A program made the position numbers and the translations under genes. The notes below the pieces were generated by a model. It worked only from the letters and a program-made list of their open reading frames with translations, did not search any database and was not told the origin of the DNA. Shown in pieces: positions 1 to 9,321 of a stretch of 64,000 nt of DNA (its first letter is position 1; every line of letters starts with the position of its first letter). Origin of the DNA: AC-32 sp963754265 (GTDB lineage: Bacteria > Actinomycetota > Thermoleophilia > Gaiellales > Gaiellaceae); contig CAVWFB010000007.1 in the NCBI GenBank assembly GCA_963754265.1, forward strand, positions 62,001-126,000, given 5' to 3'.

Positions 1-229
1 CCAGACCAAGCCCCCTCCCGGACTCCCTTGACTCAGCTGGAGGCTGTCCCTCCGCCTCCTCGGCGGTGTCTTGACGAGCGTGCCAAAGGTCGACGTGCAA
101 TAGCTCAATCTCCTCGACCAGCATCAAGATCGCTCTGCCGGCGGCTCGTAGCTCGTCCCGTCCGTCGTTCAGGAGACCTTCGCCCCAGGTGCCCAGCATT
201 TCGAGCTTCTCTTCGTCCAGACGGTCCAT
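1..229 (-). CDS. Hypothetical protein, 3' end cut by the window edge
   Basis: An open minus-strand frame starts at the ATG at 229 and runs off the left edge with no stop, giving about 76 residues. A strong ribosome binding site (AGGAGGG) lies five bases upstream of the ATG. The product begins MDRLDEEKLEMLGTW and is acidic and helical, with a Leu/Glu-rich central stretch and a hydrophilic Glu/Pro/Ser tail. It has no signal peptide or transmembrane segment. I do not recognise the family. It is divergent from the exported VOC gene at 386, with about 155 bp between the two starts. The good Shine-Dalgarno and uninterrupted frame make it a likely real gene. Confidence 0.6.
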   Translation of the reverse strand, partial: MDRLDEEKLEMLGTWGEGLLNDGRDELRAAGRAILMLVEEIELLHVDLWHARQDTAEEAEGQPPAESRESGRGLGL

Positions 230-385
230 CGGACCCTCCTCGCCGCCACTTCTGGAACGCCACCGCAGGTCAAGTTGGACGCCGCCCGCCGGTTCTTCCA
301 CCGGGAGGTTCTCACACTGCTCGGGCTCTTGCTTCAAACCGTCGAGCGCGTTAGCTTCGGCCGCGTCTACCAGGGGAGGATCGCG

Positions 386-1603
386 ATGGGGAATCGTTCC
401 GCGAACCGGGCAGCCGTCTGCAGCGCTGTCGCGCTACTGATTTTCTCGCTGTCGACCGTCGCGCTGGGAACCCCGGCACGAGCAGTCGGCGATCGAACGC
501 ACGCGCGCAGCAGCGTCGCGAGCCATTCACCGATCCCGGGCGTGCTCGGGGTCGACCACTTTGGCGTCACCGTGCCCAATGTCGCTCAGGCGCGCGACTG
601 GTTCGTCGATGTTCTCGGTTGCGTGGCGCCGCTCCAGTTCGGCCCGTTCTTCGATCCGAGCGGAAGCCTGATGACGCGCCTCGTCGGTGTGCATCCGCGG
701 GCGGTGATCGATCAGATCGTCGAGGTCCGATGCGGCACCGGCTCGAGCATCGAGCTCTTCCAGTACACAGCCCCGCACCAGGACCAGACGTGGGCGAAGA
801 ACTCCGACTTCGCCGGCCACCACGTGGCTCTCTACGTGACCGACATCGACCAGGCTGTTGCGTACCTCGAACATCAACCGGGTGTGCAGAAGTTTCTCGG
901 GCCGTTCCCCGTCACCGACGGGCCGGCGGCAGGCCAGACGATCAACTACTTCAAGACGTTCTTCGGCCTCTACATCGAGCTGATCTCGTATCCGAATGGG
1001 ATGGCCTACGAAACCACGGCAACGACGAGGCTCTGGAATCCCGCCGACGTCGGGGCAACGCCGTGGTCGACGGGCCTGCCGGGTCTGCTCGGGGTCGACC
1101 ACTTCGGCATGACCGTCCCCGACATCGACAAGGCTCGCGCCTGGCTGGAAAGCACGCTCGGCTGCAGCGCACCGCTCAACTTCGGGCCGATCTTCGATCC
1201 CGTCGGCGATCTGATGACACAGCTCGTCGATGTTCACCCACGAGCCGTGATCCACCAAATCAGCGAGCTGCGCTGCGGCGCGAACGGAGCGAACCTCGAG
1301 CTCTTCCAGTATTCCTCGCCCGACCAGGACAAGCGAACGCCGCTCAATTCCGACTGGGCGGGCAACCACTTCGCGGTCTACGTGAGCGACATCGACCGTG
1401 CGACCGCCGCGATGACGGGACGAGGCGCCCGACCGTTCTTCGGACCGTTCCCGGTTACCGACGGACCTGCCGCAGGCCAGTCGATCAACTACTACCTGCC
1501 GCCGCTCGGGCACTACCTGGAGCTCATCTCGTATCCGAACGGGATGGCGTACGAGGCGACCGCACCAATCCCGCTTTGGAGCCCGCGCAAGCCAGGAGGT
1601 TGA
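386..1603 (+). CDS. Exported protein with two VOC (glyoxalase-like) domains
   Basis: The ATG at 386 follows GGGGAGGA by five bases; an upstream in-frame ATG at 275 lacks a site and would bury the signal peptide. The 405-residue product has a Sec signal of about 35 residues (hydrophobic core AVALLIFSLSTVAL, then AxA). Two homologous VOC modules follow, at about 53-200 and 232-380, each opening GV(L)GVDHFG and each ending IELISYP or LELISYP. The His and Glu at these ends match the usual metal-ligand positions of the superfamily. VOC enzymes are normally cytoplasmic, so export is unusual. The substrate cannot be told; dioxygenase, lyase or binding roles are all possible. Confidence 0.85.
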   Translation: MGNRSANRAAVCSAVALLIFSLSTVALGTPARAVGDRTHARSSVASHSPIPGVLGVDHFGVTVPNVAQARDWFVDVLGCVAPLQFGPFFDPSGSLMTRLVGVHPRAVIDQIVEVRCGTGSSIELFQYTAPHQDQTWAKNSDFAGHHVALYVTDIDQAVAYLEHQPGVQKFLGPFPVTDGPAAGQTINYFKTFFGLYIELISYPNGMAYETTATTRLWNPADVGATPWSTGLPGLLGVDHFGMTVPDIDKARAWLESTLGCSAPLNFGPIFDPVGDLMTQLVDVHPRAVIHQISELRCGANGANLELFQYSSPDQDKRTPLNSDWAGNHFAVYVSDIDRATAAMTGRGARPFFGPFPVTDGPAAGQSINYYLPPLGHYLELISYPNGMAYEATAPIPLWSPRKPGG

Positions 1604-1685
1604 CGCAAACACTTGCCTGCCAAAGCGCTTGCCAGGCGCCGGTTTTCGCCTGCTGTCGAAGCGGCGAAAACGGCTTGATCATGAG

Positions 1686-1759
<74 letters not shown>

Positions 1760-1792
1760 GAGCGGCGACAGTGTAGCCGCCGCGGCCGAGCG

Positions 1793-4636
1793 CTACTTGT
1801 GCGGTGGAGTGCCTTGCTTCTGCCGAACGCGGGGACCTAGCACGGTCAGGCTCCCTGTCTTGTAGGTCAGCTTCCCCGCGCTCCGGAACGCGAGTGTGAC
1901 GCTGAGCGACAAGCGCTTCTTCTTGCTCTTTTGCAAAGCCCGCCAGACCTTCGGTCTCAGCTTGAACGGGATTGCCGCCGTCTTGCCCGCGTTGAGGCGG
2001 AACGCGGCAGAGCCCGCCGGCGCGCCGAAGAAGTCGAGGTCGACTCGCCCACGGCACATGATGCCCTTCGGTGCAATGCACTTGAGCGTCACGCGGGCAA
2101 CACCCGTCGCCGTCGCCGTTGTCGTTCGACTCATCAGCTTCACATTCACCGTGACCGGCGGTGGAGGAGGTGGTGGCGGCGGCGGGGGCGGTGGCGGTGG
2201 AGGCGGAGGCGGAGGCGGTGGCGGCGGTGGAGGCAGCGAGGCCGTCGTGAAGGTCTTGTCGTCCCCGTAGGCGGTCGCGTTGTTCGTCCGGGTGGCCACC
2301 ACGTGGTAGTGGTAGGTCGTGTTCGGCGCGAGCCCGGAGAGGCTGAACGAAAAGGAGTGGTCGGAAAAGTCGACGGGCAGGTTCTGCGCCGCCGTCTTCG
2401 ACCCATATGCCGGAGCAGACGCCCCGTACTCGATGTAGGCAGTCGCAGGCTCGCCTTGTGCGTTCGCGGTCGCGCCGAGCGTCGCGCCGGTGGCATTTAG
2501 CCCGAGCACATCGCCGGTCGACGCCGTCGGGGGGTTCGCCGTGTCGTCGTCGATGATGGTGCCGGAGCCGAGGTTCACTCGGACCGTCGCGTTGACCGCG
2601 CTGAGGAGCTTCAGCGTGAAGTGCCTGGTGGTGTTCTGGAGCAGCGTGTTCGGGATGACCGAAACGGTGACGGTGGCCGAGCTGGTTCCGGGATTGATCG
2701 TGACCGGCGATGTGACCGGCCCGGAACAGGCGGCGCCCGCGGCGTTCGCCACGCTGCAGGAAGAGACGTAGTCCTGGCCGCTCTTGACGGGATCGTGCGG
2801 AACGCTGTCGCTGACGCCATTCACGGTCGTGAACTGCACGGTCGTCGGCGCTCCACTCGTGGTCGCGGCGCACGTGTCGGTGGTGATGCCAGAGTGCGCG
2901 GCGTCGCAGAGGAGGACGGTGAAGACCAGCGGAAGGGGCCGGAAGGCGATCTGACCGGCGAGCGCAGAGCCGGCGGGCCTGACGTTGAGGAGCGTGTTGC
3001 CGTTCTTCCCGCTGTAGGTAAACGGCCCTCGGTAGCTTCCCGAAGCGGTCGGGGCGGCCTGGGTCGTCCCGGGCGAGATCAGGTAGAACGGCGCCCCTGA
3101 GCCGGCCGCGTTCGGCATGCCTCGTGCGTTTGTGAGCGTGAGGCTTCCGCCGGCAACCCAGGTCTGTGCCCCGGTCACGCCCGAGCCCTCATTGCCCTCG
3201 GTTCGCACGGCGTTGCCGACCATCAAGACCGGCGCCTGGTCGTTGTCGAGAATCGACCCAGTGCCGACACCATCGCCAATCGTTGCGCCGACCGGATTCG
3301 ACAGGGTGACCGAGAAGTTCTCGGTGCTCTCGAAGGAGCCGTCGTCGATCGTCGGGACCGAGATCTGACAGCCTGTGGTACCGGGCCCACAACTTCCGGG
3401 TGCAATCGAAAGTGTTCCGGTCGTGAATGTGTAGTCGCCGGGCGCCACTGCTGATCCGTCACTCGTCACGTAGTCGACGGTGAGTGTCTGTGCGCTGACC
3501 TCCGAGAGCGTGACGACGAAGTTCGCGGTTTGGCCTTCCGTCACGCTTGCTGCATCGGCGATGCTGACGGTTGGCTGCGTCGTGGTGAAGGTGTGGTCGT
3601 TCGGATCGCAAGTCGTGCCGTAGGTATTCGTCGCGCAGAGGGTGTAGTGGAAGGTCGTGCCAGACGGGAGGCTGCTCAGGGTCGCCGACACCGAGGCCGG
3701 GGAACGCCCCGAGCCAGGGCTCGGTGCCGCCGACGCCAAAGTGCAGTTGTTGATCCAGTCCGGCGGCATGCAGCTGATCCCGTACCGGAAGACGGTCGAG
3801 CTGACGTTGGCGCCGTTGGGATTGACGGTTCCGGAGAGCTTCGCACCGTTGATGCCGATGTTCGAGGCGGCACCCGCGACCGGCGTCGGCACGTCCTGCG
3901 TCGTGAGCTGCTGCTCGCTACCGCAGGTCGTGTTGACCGTGTTCGTAGCGCAGAGGCGGTAGAAGTAGGTGGTGTTGCCGGTAAGACCCGCGACGGAGTC
4001 CGACACGGGAACCGCGGTGGTGCCGGACCCGGTCGTGCCGCCGGTCGACGAATTCGGGTAACTGGTGCCGCCGCTACTGCTGGTGCCGTAATAGAACTTC
4101 CAGGTGGCGGCGTCTCCGTTCGGGTCGACGCTCCCGGCCAGCGTCGCGCTGGTCTGCGCGACGGAGGAGGATGATCCGGTTGTCACGGTGGGGGCACCAA
4201 TCGTGGTGAACTGCTGGTCGCCGGTGCAGTTCGTGCCGCCGGGCGGGGTGGTGTCGACGTTCGTGGCACAAAGCTTGTAGTGGTAAGTCGTGTTCGGCGA
4301 GAGCGCGCTGAGCGGCGCCGACACCGCTTGCGGCGTCTCGCTCGGGACAGTGGTGCCAGTTACGGGTACGCCCGTATACGCCGTCGTCGTCCCCCATGAG
4401 AATGTCCAATCCGCGCCGGCGTCAGGATCGTTCGGGTTGACCTTGCCGTTGAGCGTCGCGGTCGTCGACGTCAGGCTCGTAACGGGATCGATGGTCACGT
4501 CCGGGGGGTTGGACGGCGTCGCCCCGGAAAGCGCGGGAAACACGACCAGCGCAAGCAGTACGCCGACCACGGCGACCAGCCCTGACTTCTTTCGAGGACG
4601 ACGAACCCAGCCCCCCAGGCTTCTTCTCGGCCCCAA
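1793..4636 (-). CDS. Secreted Calx-beta / fibronectin-III-like repeat protein with polyproline linker
   Basis: This 947-residue protein has an Arg-rich n-region and a hydrophobic segment at about 18-40, so it is exported or N-terminally anchored. Residues ~45-350 hold about three FN3-like repeats, each with phrases such as NTTYHYKLCATN and TATLNGKVNPN. A Calx-beta module follows (SVTEGQTANFVVTLS ... ENFSVTLSNPVGA ... ILDNDQ), then a degenerate second one and another FN3-like unit (SGLAPNTTYHYHVVATR). A run of about 30 prolines leads to a basic C-terminal domain of about 110 residues. The architecture suggests an extracellular adhesive or structural role, not catalysis. The polyproline tract is the GGN repeat at about 2158-2233. 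It is followed by other secreted-protein genes on the same strand. Confidence 0.85.
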   Translation of the reverse strand: MGPRRSLGGWVRRPRKKSGLVAVVGVLLALVVFPALSGATPSNPPDVTIDPVTSLTSTTATLNGKVNPNDPDAGADWTFSWGTTTAYTGVPVTGTTVPSETPQAVSAPLSALSPNTTYHYKLCATNVDTTPPGGTNCTGDQQFTTIGAPTVTTGSSSSVAQTSATLAGSVDPNGDAATWKFYYGTSSSGGTSYPNSSTGGTTGSGTTAVPVSDSVAGLTGNTTYFYRLCATNTVNTTCGSEQQLTTQDVPTPVAGAASNIGINGAKLSGTVNPNGANVSSTVFRYGISCMPPDWINNCTLASAAPSPGSGRSPASVSATLSSLPSGTTFHYTLCATNTYGTTCDPNDHTFTTTQPTVSIADAASVTEGQTANFVVTLSEVSAQTLTVDYVTSDGSAVAPGDYTFTTGTLSIAPGSCGPGTTGCQISVPTIDDGSFESTENFSVTLSNPVGATIGDGVGTGSILDNDQAPVLMVGNAVRTEGNEGSGVTGAQTWVAGGSLTLTNARGMPNAAGSGAPFYLISPGTTQAAPTASGSYRGPFTYSGKNGNTLLNVRPAGSALAGQIAFRPLPLVFTVLLCDAAHSGITTDTCAATTSGAPTTVQFTTVNGVSDSVPHDPVKSGQDYVSSCSVANAAGAACSGPVTSPVTINPGTSSATVTVSVIPNTLLQNTTRHFTLKLLSAVNATVRVNLGSGTIIDDDTANPPTASTGDVLGLNATGATLGATANAQGEPATAYIEYGASAPAYGSKTAAQNLPVDFSDHSFSFSLSGLAPNTTYHYHVVATRTNNATAYGDDKTFTTASLPPPPPPPPPPPPPPPPPPPPPPPPPPVTVNVKLMSRTTTATATGVARVTLKCIAPKGIMCRGRVDLDFFGAPAGSAAFRLNAGKTAAIPFKLRPKVWRALQKSKKKRLSLSVTLAFRSAGKLTYKTGSLTVLGPRVRQKQGTPPHK

Positions 4637-4730
4637 CGATCTCCCCTTCGAATGACCCCTACCGCTGCGCCGGACTATAGATCAACTTCCCGCAAGTTAC
4701 GATGTTTTTGTGGCGAACAAGGCGGCCGAC

Positions 4731-5685
4731 TCAGCCGCCGAGATCGCCGGTCCAGTGCCAGGAGCTCTCGCCGACGCCGATCTGGGTGAAGTTCGGGCTC
4801 GTTAGCAGCTCCCAGTGAGGGGGACTGCCCTTGAACATGTTGAATGCGGTCTGGCCGTTGGCGCCCGCAGAGTTCACGAGCGTCACCTCCCCAAGAGCCG
4901 AAGCCGAATAAGCGGCGTCAGCGATCCGCTGCCAGGGCGTGCTGTTGTTGCAGCCCGTGTGCGAGAGGCCGGTTCTGGCGTAGTAGGAGTCCTGCCAGTA
5001 CGAATGGCTGTCGGCGGCGAGGCTCAGCTTCGAGTTGATCGTGAGCGGCTGGAGGCCGAGCGACTGCCTGGCCGAGTTGACGAGGTTCACGAACTGCTGC
5101 TCGTCGGCGTTGATCGCCGGCTGGACGGGCTTGAGGTACTTGTACGGCGCGACCGCACAGCCGCCAGTTGGTGGAGGCGGGGGGCGGAGGTGGTGGCGGG
5201 GGCGGCGGAGGCCCGGGTGGCGGGGGCGGAGGCGGAGGATGCCCAGGGGGAGGCGGCGGAGGCGGGGCACCGGGAGGTGGTGGCGGCGGCGGGAGCTTCG
5301 AGCCCGCGGGCGGGACGATCCTCCAGCGGTACCCGGCACGGGCGCGGCTGTTCTTTCCGACCGCGATCAGCGCGAAGCGGTACCGCCCGGGCACGAGTCC
5401 CGACCACGTGGTGGGCGAGCCACACCGCCTGAACGTCCGAGCGCGTCTCCTGGGCGCACGAGCGCCGAGCGCGCCGCTCGCGGGCAGGGGCTGCCAGGTG
5501 AGGCGGCAGAGGATGCGGACCGTGCCGCGACCGGCCTTCCACTTGAAGGTCGCCGTCGTGTTGGTCGTGACGGCCGGCGGCGTCACGGTCAGCTTTGCTC
5601 CCGGGCGCGCGGATGCTGCGGCTGAGAACAGGAGCGTGACTCCGGTGGCTCCGACGGCGGCGAGGACGAGGACGTTTCGTCGCAC
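4731..5685 (-). pseudogene. Secreted CAP (SCP/PR-1-like) domain protein, frame broken in a G6 run
   Basis: The gene starts at the ATG at 5685 with a clear signal peptide (LVLAAVGATGVTLLFSAAASA). A beta-rich domain of about 90 residues (KLTVTPPAVTTNTTATFKW) and a long polyproline linker follow. The frame then breaks: codons read CCN on the N-terminal side up to the six-G run at 5179-5184, and in another frame beyond it. Removing one G gives a single 317-residue protein. It ends in a CAP domain (NADEQQFVNLVNSARQSLGL, then LSLAADSHSYWQ, GLSHTGCNN, GEVTL) typical of bacterial secreted CAP proteins. The break is either a base-call error, a real mutation or homopolymer-mediated phase variation. The downstream half has good CAP motifs, which argues against long-standing decay. 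Confidence 0.75.
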
Positions 5686-5697
5686 CGGGGCGCGACC

Positions 5698-7140
5698 TTA
5701 GCGCTTTCGCCGCAAGAGTGTCGATCGCATGTGCCGCACCGACCGTTTGGCCCTCCAGCCGCGGCGCAACGTGCGCTGGGGCTGCCGGATCACGTGCCGA
5801 CCTGGAACCGCTTCGCGAGCGGCCGTGAACGCATGCGGAGAGCTCGTAGCCGTCGTCGGCTGTGCCGTCGTCGAGGTGGGTGCCGAGGGCGACGTCGCAG
5901 ACGTTGAAACGGGCACAGGAGCGGGGGCCGGAAGGAAGGTCGCGCCGAGCGCGGCGAGGGTGCCCGCCACGTCGACCCGGCCGGCACCGACGCCTTGCAT
6001 CGCGTGGGCGCTCGAGGTGATCGCCTGGGTAACGGCCGCTGCTGACGAGGTCGGCGAAAACGACATCGCCAGGGCCGCGAGGCCTGACACGACCGGCGTG
6101 CTCGCGGAGGTCCCGCACACCTCGGCATACCCCGCATTGCGAGTAGTCGTCAGATCGCAGCCCGGAGCCGCGAACGGGACCCAGGAGCCGTAGTTCGACC
6201 ACGAGTACAACTGGTCGTCCGGCTGCGTCGCGGCGACGCCAAGGACTCCTGGATCGGCCGCGGGGTAGAACGCGCTCGAGTTCCCGTTGTTCCCCGCTGC
6301 GGCGACGACGAGTACGCCCTTGCGGGTCGCGTACGCGATCGCGTCGGCGATGGTGGAGCTGTACGAGCCGCCGAGGCTGAGGTTGATGACATTCGCCCCA
6401 TGGTCGGCCGCCCAGGTGATTCCGGGGGCGACGTCGGCTTCGGTCGCAGTGCCGTCCGCACCCACGACCTTCACCGGCATGATCGAGCACCTGGGACAGA
6501 ACCCCGCGCCCCCGAGCCCGTTGCCGGCCCGGGCAGCGACGATCCCGGCGGTCCCCGTCCCGTGGCCGTGATCGTCGCTGGGGTCGGCGTCGTTGTTGAC
6601 GAAGTCGTAGCCCGGGACGAAGGCGCCCTGGAGATCCGGCTGGGAGGCGTCGACGCCCGTGTCGAGCACTGCGACGACGACGCTCGGAGAGCCTTTGGTG
6701 ACCGCCCAGGCGGTCGGTGCCCGCGTCAGCGAGGCACCCCACTGCATGCCCCAGAGTGGATCGGTCGGAACGTCTTGAGCCCAGTCGGAAGCGGTGAGTC
6801 GCATCACGACTCGGTCACGCCCGACGTGCTTCACGTCGCGCGCGCGCGCGAGGCGGGACATGAGCGCTGCCGCATTTCGGCGAGGCACCCGCACGACGAC
6901 GACGTGTAGATGGCGGAGGGTTCGCTCGCGCCGGGCCCCGGCTGCAGCGAGCACGCGACCGAACGAGCGGAGCGGAGAATGGGGGCGAAGCTTGACGAGG
7001 AGCCGGACGGTTCGGCTCGCGGGCTCAGCCTGGCGCCTCGGGGATTCCGCGCCGGCCGGCGCTGCCTGTACTCCGGCCGTGGCGGCGACCAGGGCGGCAA
7101 GCAGCGCGAGGCGGCGGTGAGGGCAAGAAAACTGCGGCAT
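5698..7140 (-). CDS. Secreted subtilisin-like serine protease (peptidase family S8)
   Basis: The 480-residue precursor has a signal peptide (residues 1-30, LALLAALVAATAGVQA), an inhibitor-I9-like propeptide (about 44-115) and a subtilase domain (about 125-405). The catalytic triad is visible: Asp160 in VLDTGVD, His193 in GHGT and Ser345 in GTSASTP. The oxyanion Asn lies in AAGNNG. A Thr/Ser/Pro-rich tail and a basic C-terminus (about 410-480) follow, which may be a wall- or surface-binding extension. It sits 12 bp upstream of the CAP-domain gene on the same strand and resembles the second subtilase at 8017-9321. It probably acts outside the cell on proteins, after autoprocessing. Confidence 0.93.
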   Translation of the reverse strand: MPQFSCPHRRLALLAALVAATAGVQAAPAGAESPRRQAEPASRTVRLLVKLRPHSPLRSFGRVLAAAGARRERTLRHLHVVVVRVPRRNAAALMSRLARARDVKHVGRDRVVMRLTASDWAQDVPTDPLWGMQWGASLTRAPTAWAVTKGSPSVVVAVLDTGVDASQPDLQGAFVPGYDFVNNDADPSDDHGHGTGTAGIVAARAGNGLGGAGFCPRCSIMPVKVVGADGTATEADVAPGITWAADHGANVINLSLGGSYSSTIADAIAYATRKGVLVVAAAGNNGNSSAFYPAADPGVLGVAATQPDDQLYSWSNYGSWVPFAAPGCDLTTTRNAGYAEVCGTSASTPVVSGLAALAMSFSPTSSAAAVTQAITSSAHAMQGVGAGRVDVAGTLAALGATFLPAPAPVPVSTSATSPSAPTSTTAQPTTATSSPHAFTAAREAVPGRHVIRQPQRTLRRGWRAKRSVRHMRSTLLRRKR

Positions 7141-7328
7141 GTACCGGGCGGCGTTGCGACTTGCTGACCCCTCCGGTATCGGCCGACCGACGGCGGTTCT
7201 TTAGGCAGCCTCGGGCCGCTCCAGCGGCCGAGACAACAGGAGCGATTCCCTCGAACGGGGGATTTCGGACGGCTCGGTGACCCCCAATGCTGTGCCCGGG
7301 GCGTAGAACAAGGGGAGTACTGGGGCAA

Positions 7329-8012
7329 GTGGCTGTCCGGACGACAATCCGAGAAGCCGATCGGGGACATGCGGCGGACGAGGGCGGGATCGTGCTCCTC
7401 GACGAGCATCCGATCTGGCTCGACGCGCTGGAGAAGGTCCTCTCGTCCGAGGGGATCACCGTCGTCGGCAAGGCGACCTCGCCGGAGGCTGCGTTGGCCC
7501 TGGTCGAGTCGGAGAAGCCCGACGGGCTCGTGGCCTCGGTCGAGCTGCCCGGTTCCGACATGGACGGCTTCGAGTGCCTACGCCGCGCACGCGAGCGCTC
7601 GCCCGAGCTACGGATCGTCGCGTTCTCGACGCATCACGACCCGTTCCATCTCAGCGCCGCGGCCACCGCAGGCGCGGACGCATATCTCCCGAAGACCGCG
7701 GGCGCGGTCGAGGTTGCGGACACGGTCCGGTCGTGTCTGGCGAACGGGTCTAAGCGAAGCGGTTGCTCGCAGGAGCTCGAGGGCTCCCCCTCGCCGCCCT
7801 CGTTGACGGCGCGCGAGTTGGAGATCGTCCATCTCGTCGCCCGCGGATACACGAACGTGCAGATCGCTCAGCGCCTCTGGGTGACGAAGTGGACGGTCAA
7901 GTTCCACCTCGCCAATGCCTACCGGAAACTCGGCGTCTCGAACCGCACCCAAGCAGCGCGGTACCTGTTCGACCACGGTCTCTCGGACCTGCCGGTCGAC
8001 CGCTCGGCGTGA
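7329..8012 (+). CDS. LuxR/NarL-type response regulator with a receiver lacking the phospho-acceptor Asp
   Basis: A receiver-like domain starts at GIVLLDEHPIW and a LuxR HTH domain follows (LTARELEIVHLVARGYTNVQIAQ, with VTKWTVKFHLANAYRKLGV). The start is the GTG at 7329, with AGGGGAG 11 bases upstream. An in-frame ATG at 7287 would add 14 unlikely residues. In the third receiver strand the canonical DVRLP Asp is replaced: the sequence reads ASVELPG, with Ser at the phosphorylation position, while the conserved Lys (LPKTAG) and acidic pair (DE) remain. It should therefore work as a phosphorylation-independent regulator or respond to another signal. No sensor kinase is adjacent. It lies divergently between two subtilase genes, which makes those plausible targets. 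Confidence 0.88.
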   Translation: MAVRTTIREADRGHAADEGGIVLLDEHPIWLDALEKVLSSEGITVVGKATSPEAALALVESEKPDGLVASVELPGSDMDGFECLRRARERSPELRIVAFSTHHDPFHLSAAATAGADAYLPKTAGAVEVADTVRSCLANGSKRSGCSQELEGSPSPPSLTARELEIVHLVARGYTNVQIAQRLWVTKWTVKFHLANAYRKLGVSNRTQAARYLFDHGLSDLPVDRSA

Positions 8013-8016
8013 GCGG

Positions 8017-9321
8017 CTAGGAGAAGAAGGCGCGCAACTGCAGCGCCGAGCGCCGCGGCTTCCGCACCTTGCACCAAACGTCGACGCCGTAGCGCCCGGC
8101 GGGTACCCGAGCCGACAGCGTGATCACCTTGCGGCGCTTGCGGCCGTCCGCGAACCAGAGGTCGTCGGAGGACTTGATGCTGACCGTGCAGGACATCGCC
8201 TTGGGCGAACGGAGTGTCGCGGCGACCTTGCCCTTCCTGACCTTGATCCGTAGGTGCCAGTGCATCCGGAGCCAACCCTTCTGCACCCGCATCCCGGGCG
8301 TGGTCTTTCCGGTCGGCTTCGGCTTGGGCTTCTGCACCTTCACCGGAGGCGGGGGCGGCGGAGGTGGAGGCGGCGGAGGCGGCGGCTTCCCGCCGACCGC
8401 GATCAGCGCACGGTAGGCGTCGATCCGTCCGCCGGCGATTCCGGCGACCGGCGCGGCGGTGCTCCGGAGCGCGCCGACGATCTGGCTAGGGGTCAAGCTC
8501 GGGTTGACGCTTAGCATGAGCCCGGCAATGCCAGCCAACGCCGGGGCGCTTGTCGAGCTTCCACACGCGTTCATGAGACCGTACGGGTTACTGGCATCGC
8601 CGCCCCAGTAACCCCACTGGCAGCCTGGCGCCGCGAGCCCGACCCAAGAACCGTAAGTCGACCACGAGTAGAGGGCGCCGTTCGGATCGGTCCCCGCAAC
8701 AGCGTATGCCCCGGGATCGGCGGCAGGATGCGTCGGGCCGGTAGCGCCGGTGTTGCCGGCGGAGGCCAGGACCAACACGTTGTGCTGCGCCGCGTAGGCA
8801 ATGGCAGACGCGATCCGCGGCTCCGGCACCGTGTACGTGCCCTCGTCGCTCCATCCGATCGAGATGATTCGTGCACCGTGATCGACGGCCCACCTGATCC
8901 CGAGCGCCGCGAGACCGGAGTCGAAGCCTGAACCTGAGCTTGCGACTCGCACCGGCATGACCTTGCATCGCCAGCAATAGCCGGCCACGCCCTGGCCATC
9001 ATTGCCCTTCCCGACAGCGATGGTGGCGCTGAGGGTTCCGTGACCCCCTGTGTCCTGCATCGCCGCCGAATTGGTAATGAAGTCCCAGCCGGGAACGAGC
9101 TGCCCCTGTAGGTCGGGAACCGTCGTGAGACTGCCGGTGTCGACGATGCCGATTACGACGCTTGGATCGCCCTTCGTGATGTCCCATGCGGTCGCCATCC
9201 CGACCTGCTGCTCACCCCAGGACTGAGCCCAGACCGGATCGTTCGGCGTGATGGCACCCGCCGTCGACGCCAATCCGAGCACGGCCACGACGGCCGCCAG
9301 AAGACACCCCCTGGTCTTCAC
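8017..9321 (-). CDS. Secreted subtilisin-like serine protease (S8) with polyproline linker
   Basis: The 434-residue precursor has a short signal peptide (CLLAAVVAVLGLASTAGA). The catalytic domain begins almost at once, with no clear propeptide. The triad is Asp61 (IVDTGS), His94 (GGHGT) and Ser256 (GSSTSAP, an altered form of GTSMAAP). Cysteines in the CWRC motif and after APGC suggest a disulfide. A 14-proline linker near 308-322 joins the protease to a basic C-terminal domain of about 110 residues. That domain has no recognised family and resembles in style the tails of the other polyproline proteins here. The shortened N-terminus and SSTS variant set it apart from its paralogue at 5698-7140. 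It is likely secreted and surface-retained. Confidence 0.9.
   Translation of the reverse strand: MKTRGCLLAAVVAVLGLASTAGAITPNDPVWAQSWGEQQVGMATAWDITKGDPSVVIGIVDTGSLTTVPDLQGQLVPGWDFITNSAAMQDTGGHGTLSATIAVGKGNDGQGVAGYCWRCKVMPVRVASSGSGFDSGLAALGIRWAVDHGARIISIGWSDEGTYTVPEPRIASAIAYAAQHNVLVLASAGNTGATGPTHPAADPGAYAVAGTDPNGALYSWSTYGSWVGLAAPGCQWGYWGGDASNPYGLMNACGSSTSAPALAGIAGLMLSVNPSLTPSQIVGALRSTAAPVAGIAGGRIDAYRALIAVGGKPPPPPPPPPPPPPPVKVQKPKPKPTGKTTPGMRVQKGWLRMHWHLRIKVRKGKVAATLRSPKAMSCTVSIKSSDDLWFADGRKRRKVITLSARVPAGRYGVDVWCKVRKPRRSALQLRAFFS

Noticed and set aside
2158..2233. GGN triplet run that could be a CRISPR-like or simple repeat locus
   Set aside because: It encodes an in-frame polyproline linker; there are no spacers and no regular repeat unit.
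5087..6742. Long 551-residue minus-strand open frame
   Set aside because: It is a high-GC shadow: it reads Arg/Gly/Pro-rich nonsense across the real subtilase and CAP genes in another frame.
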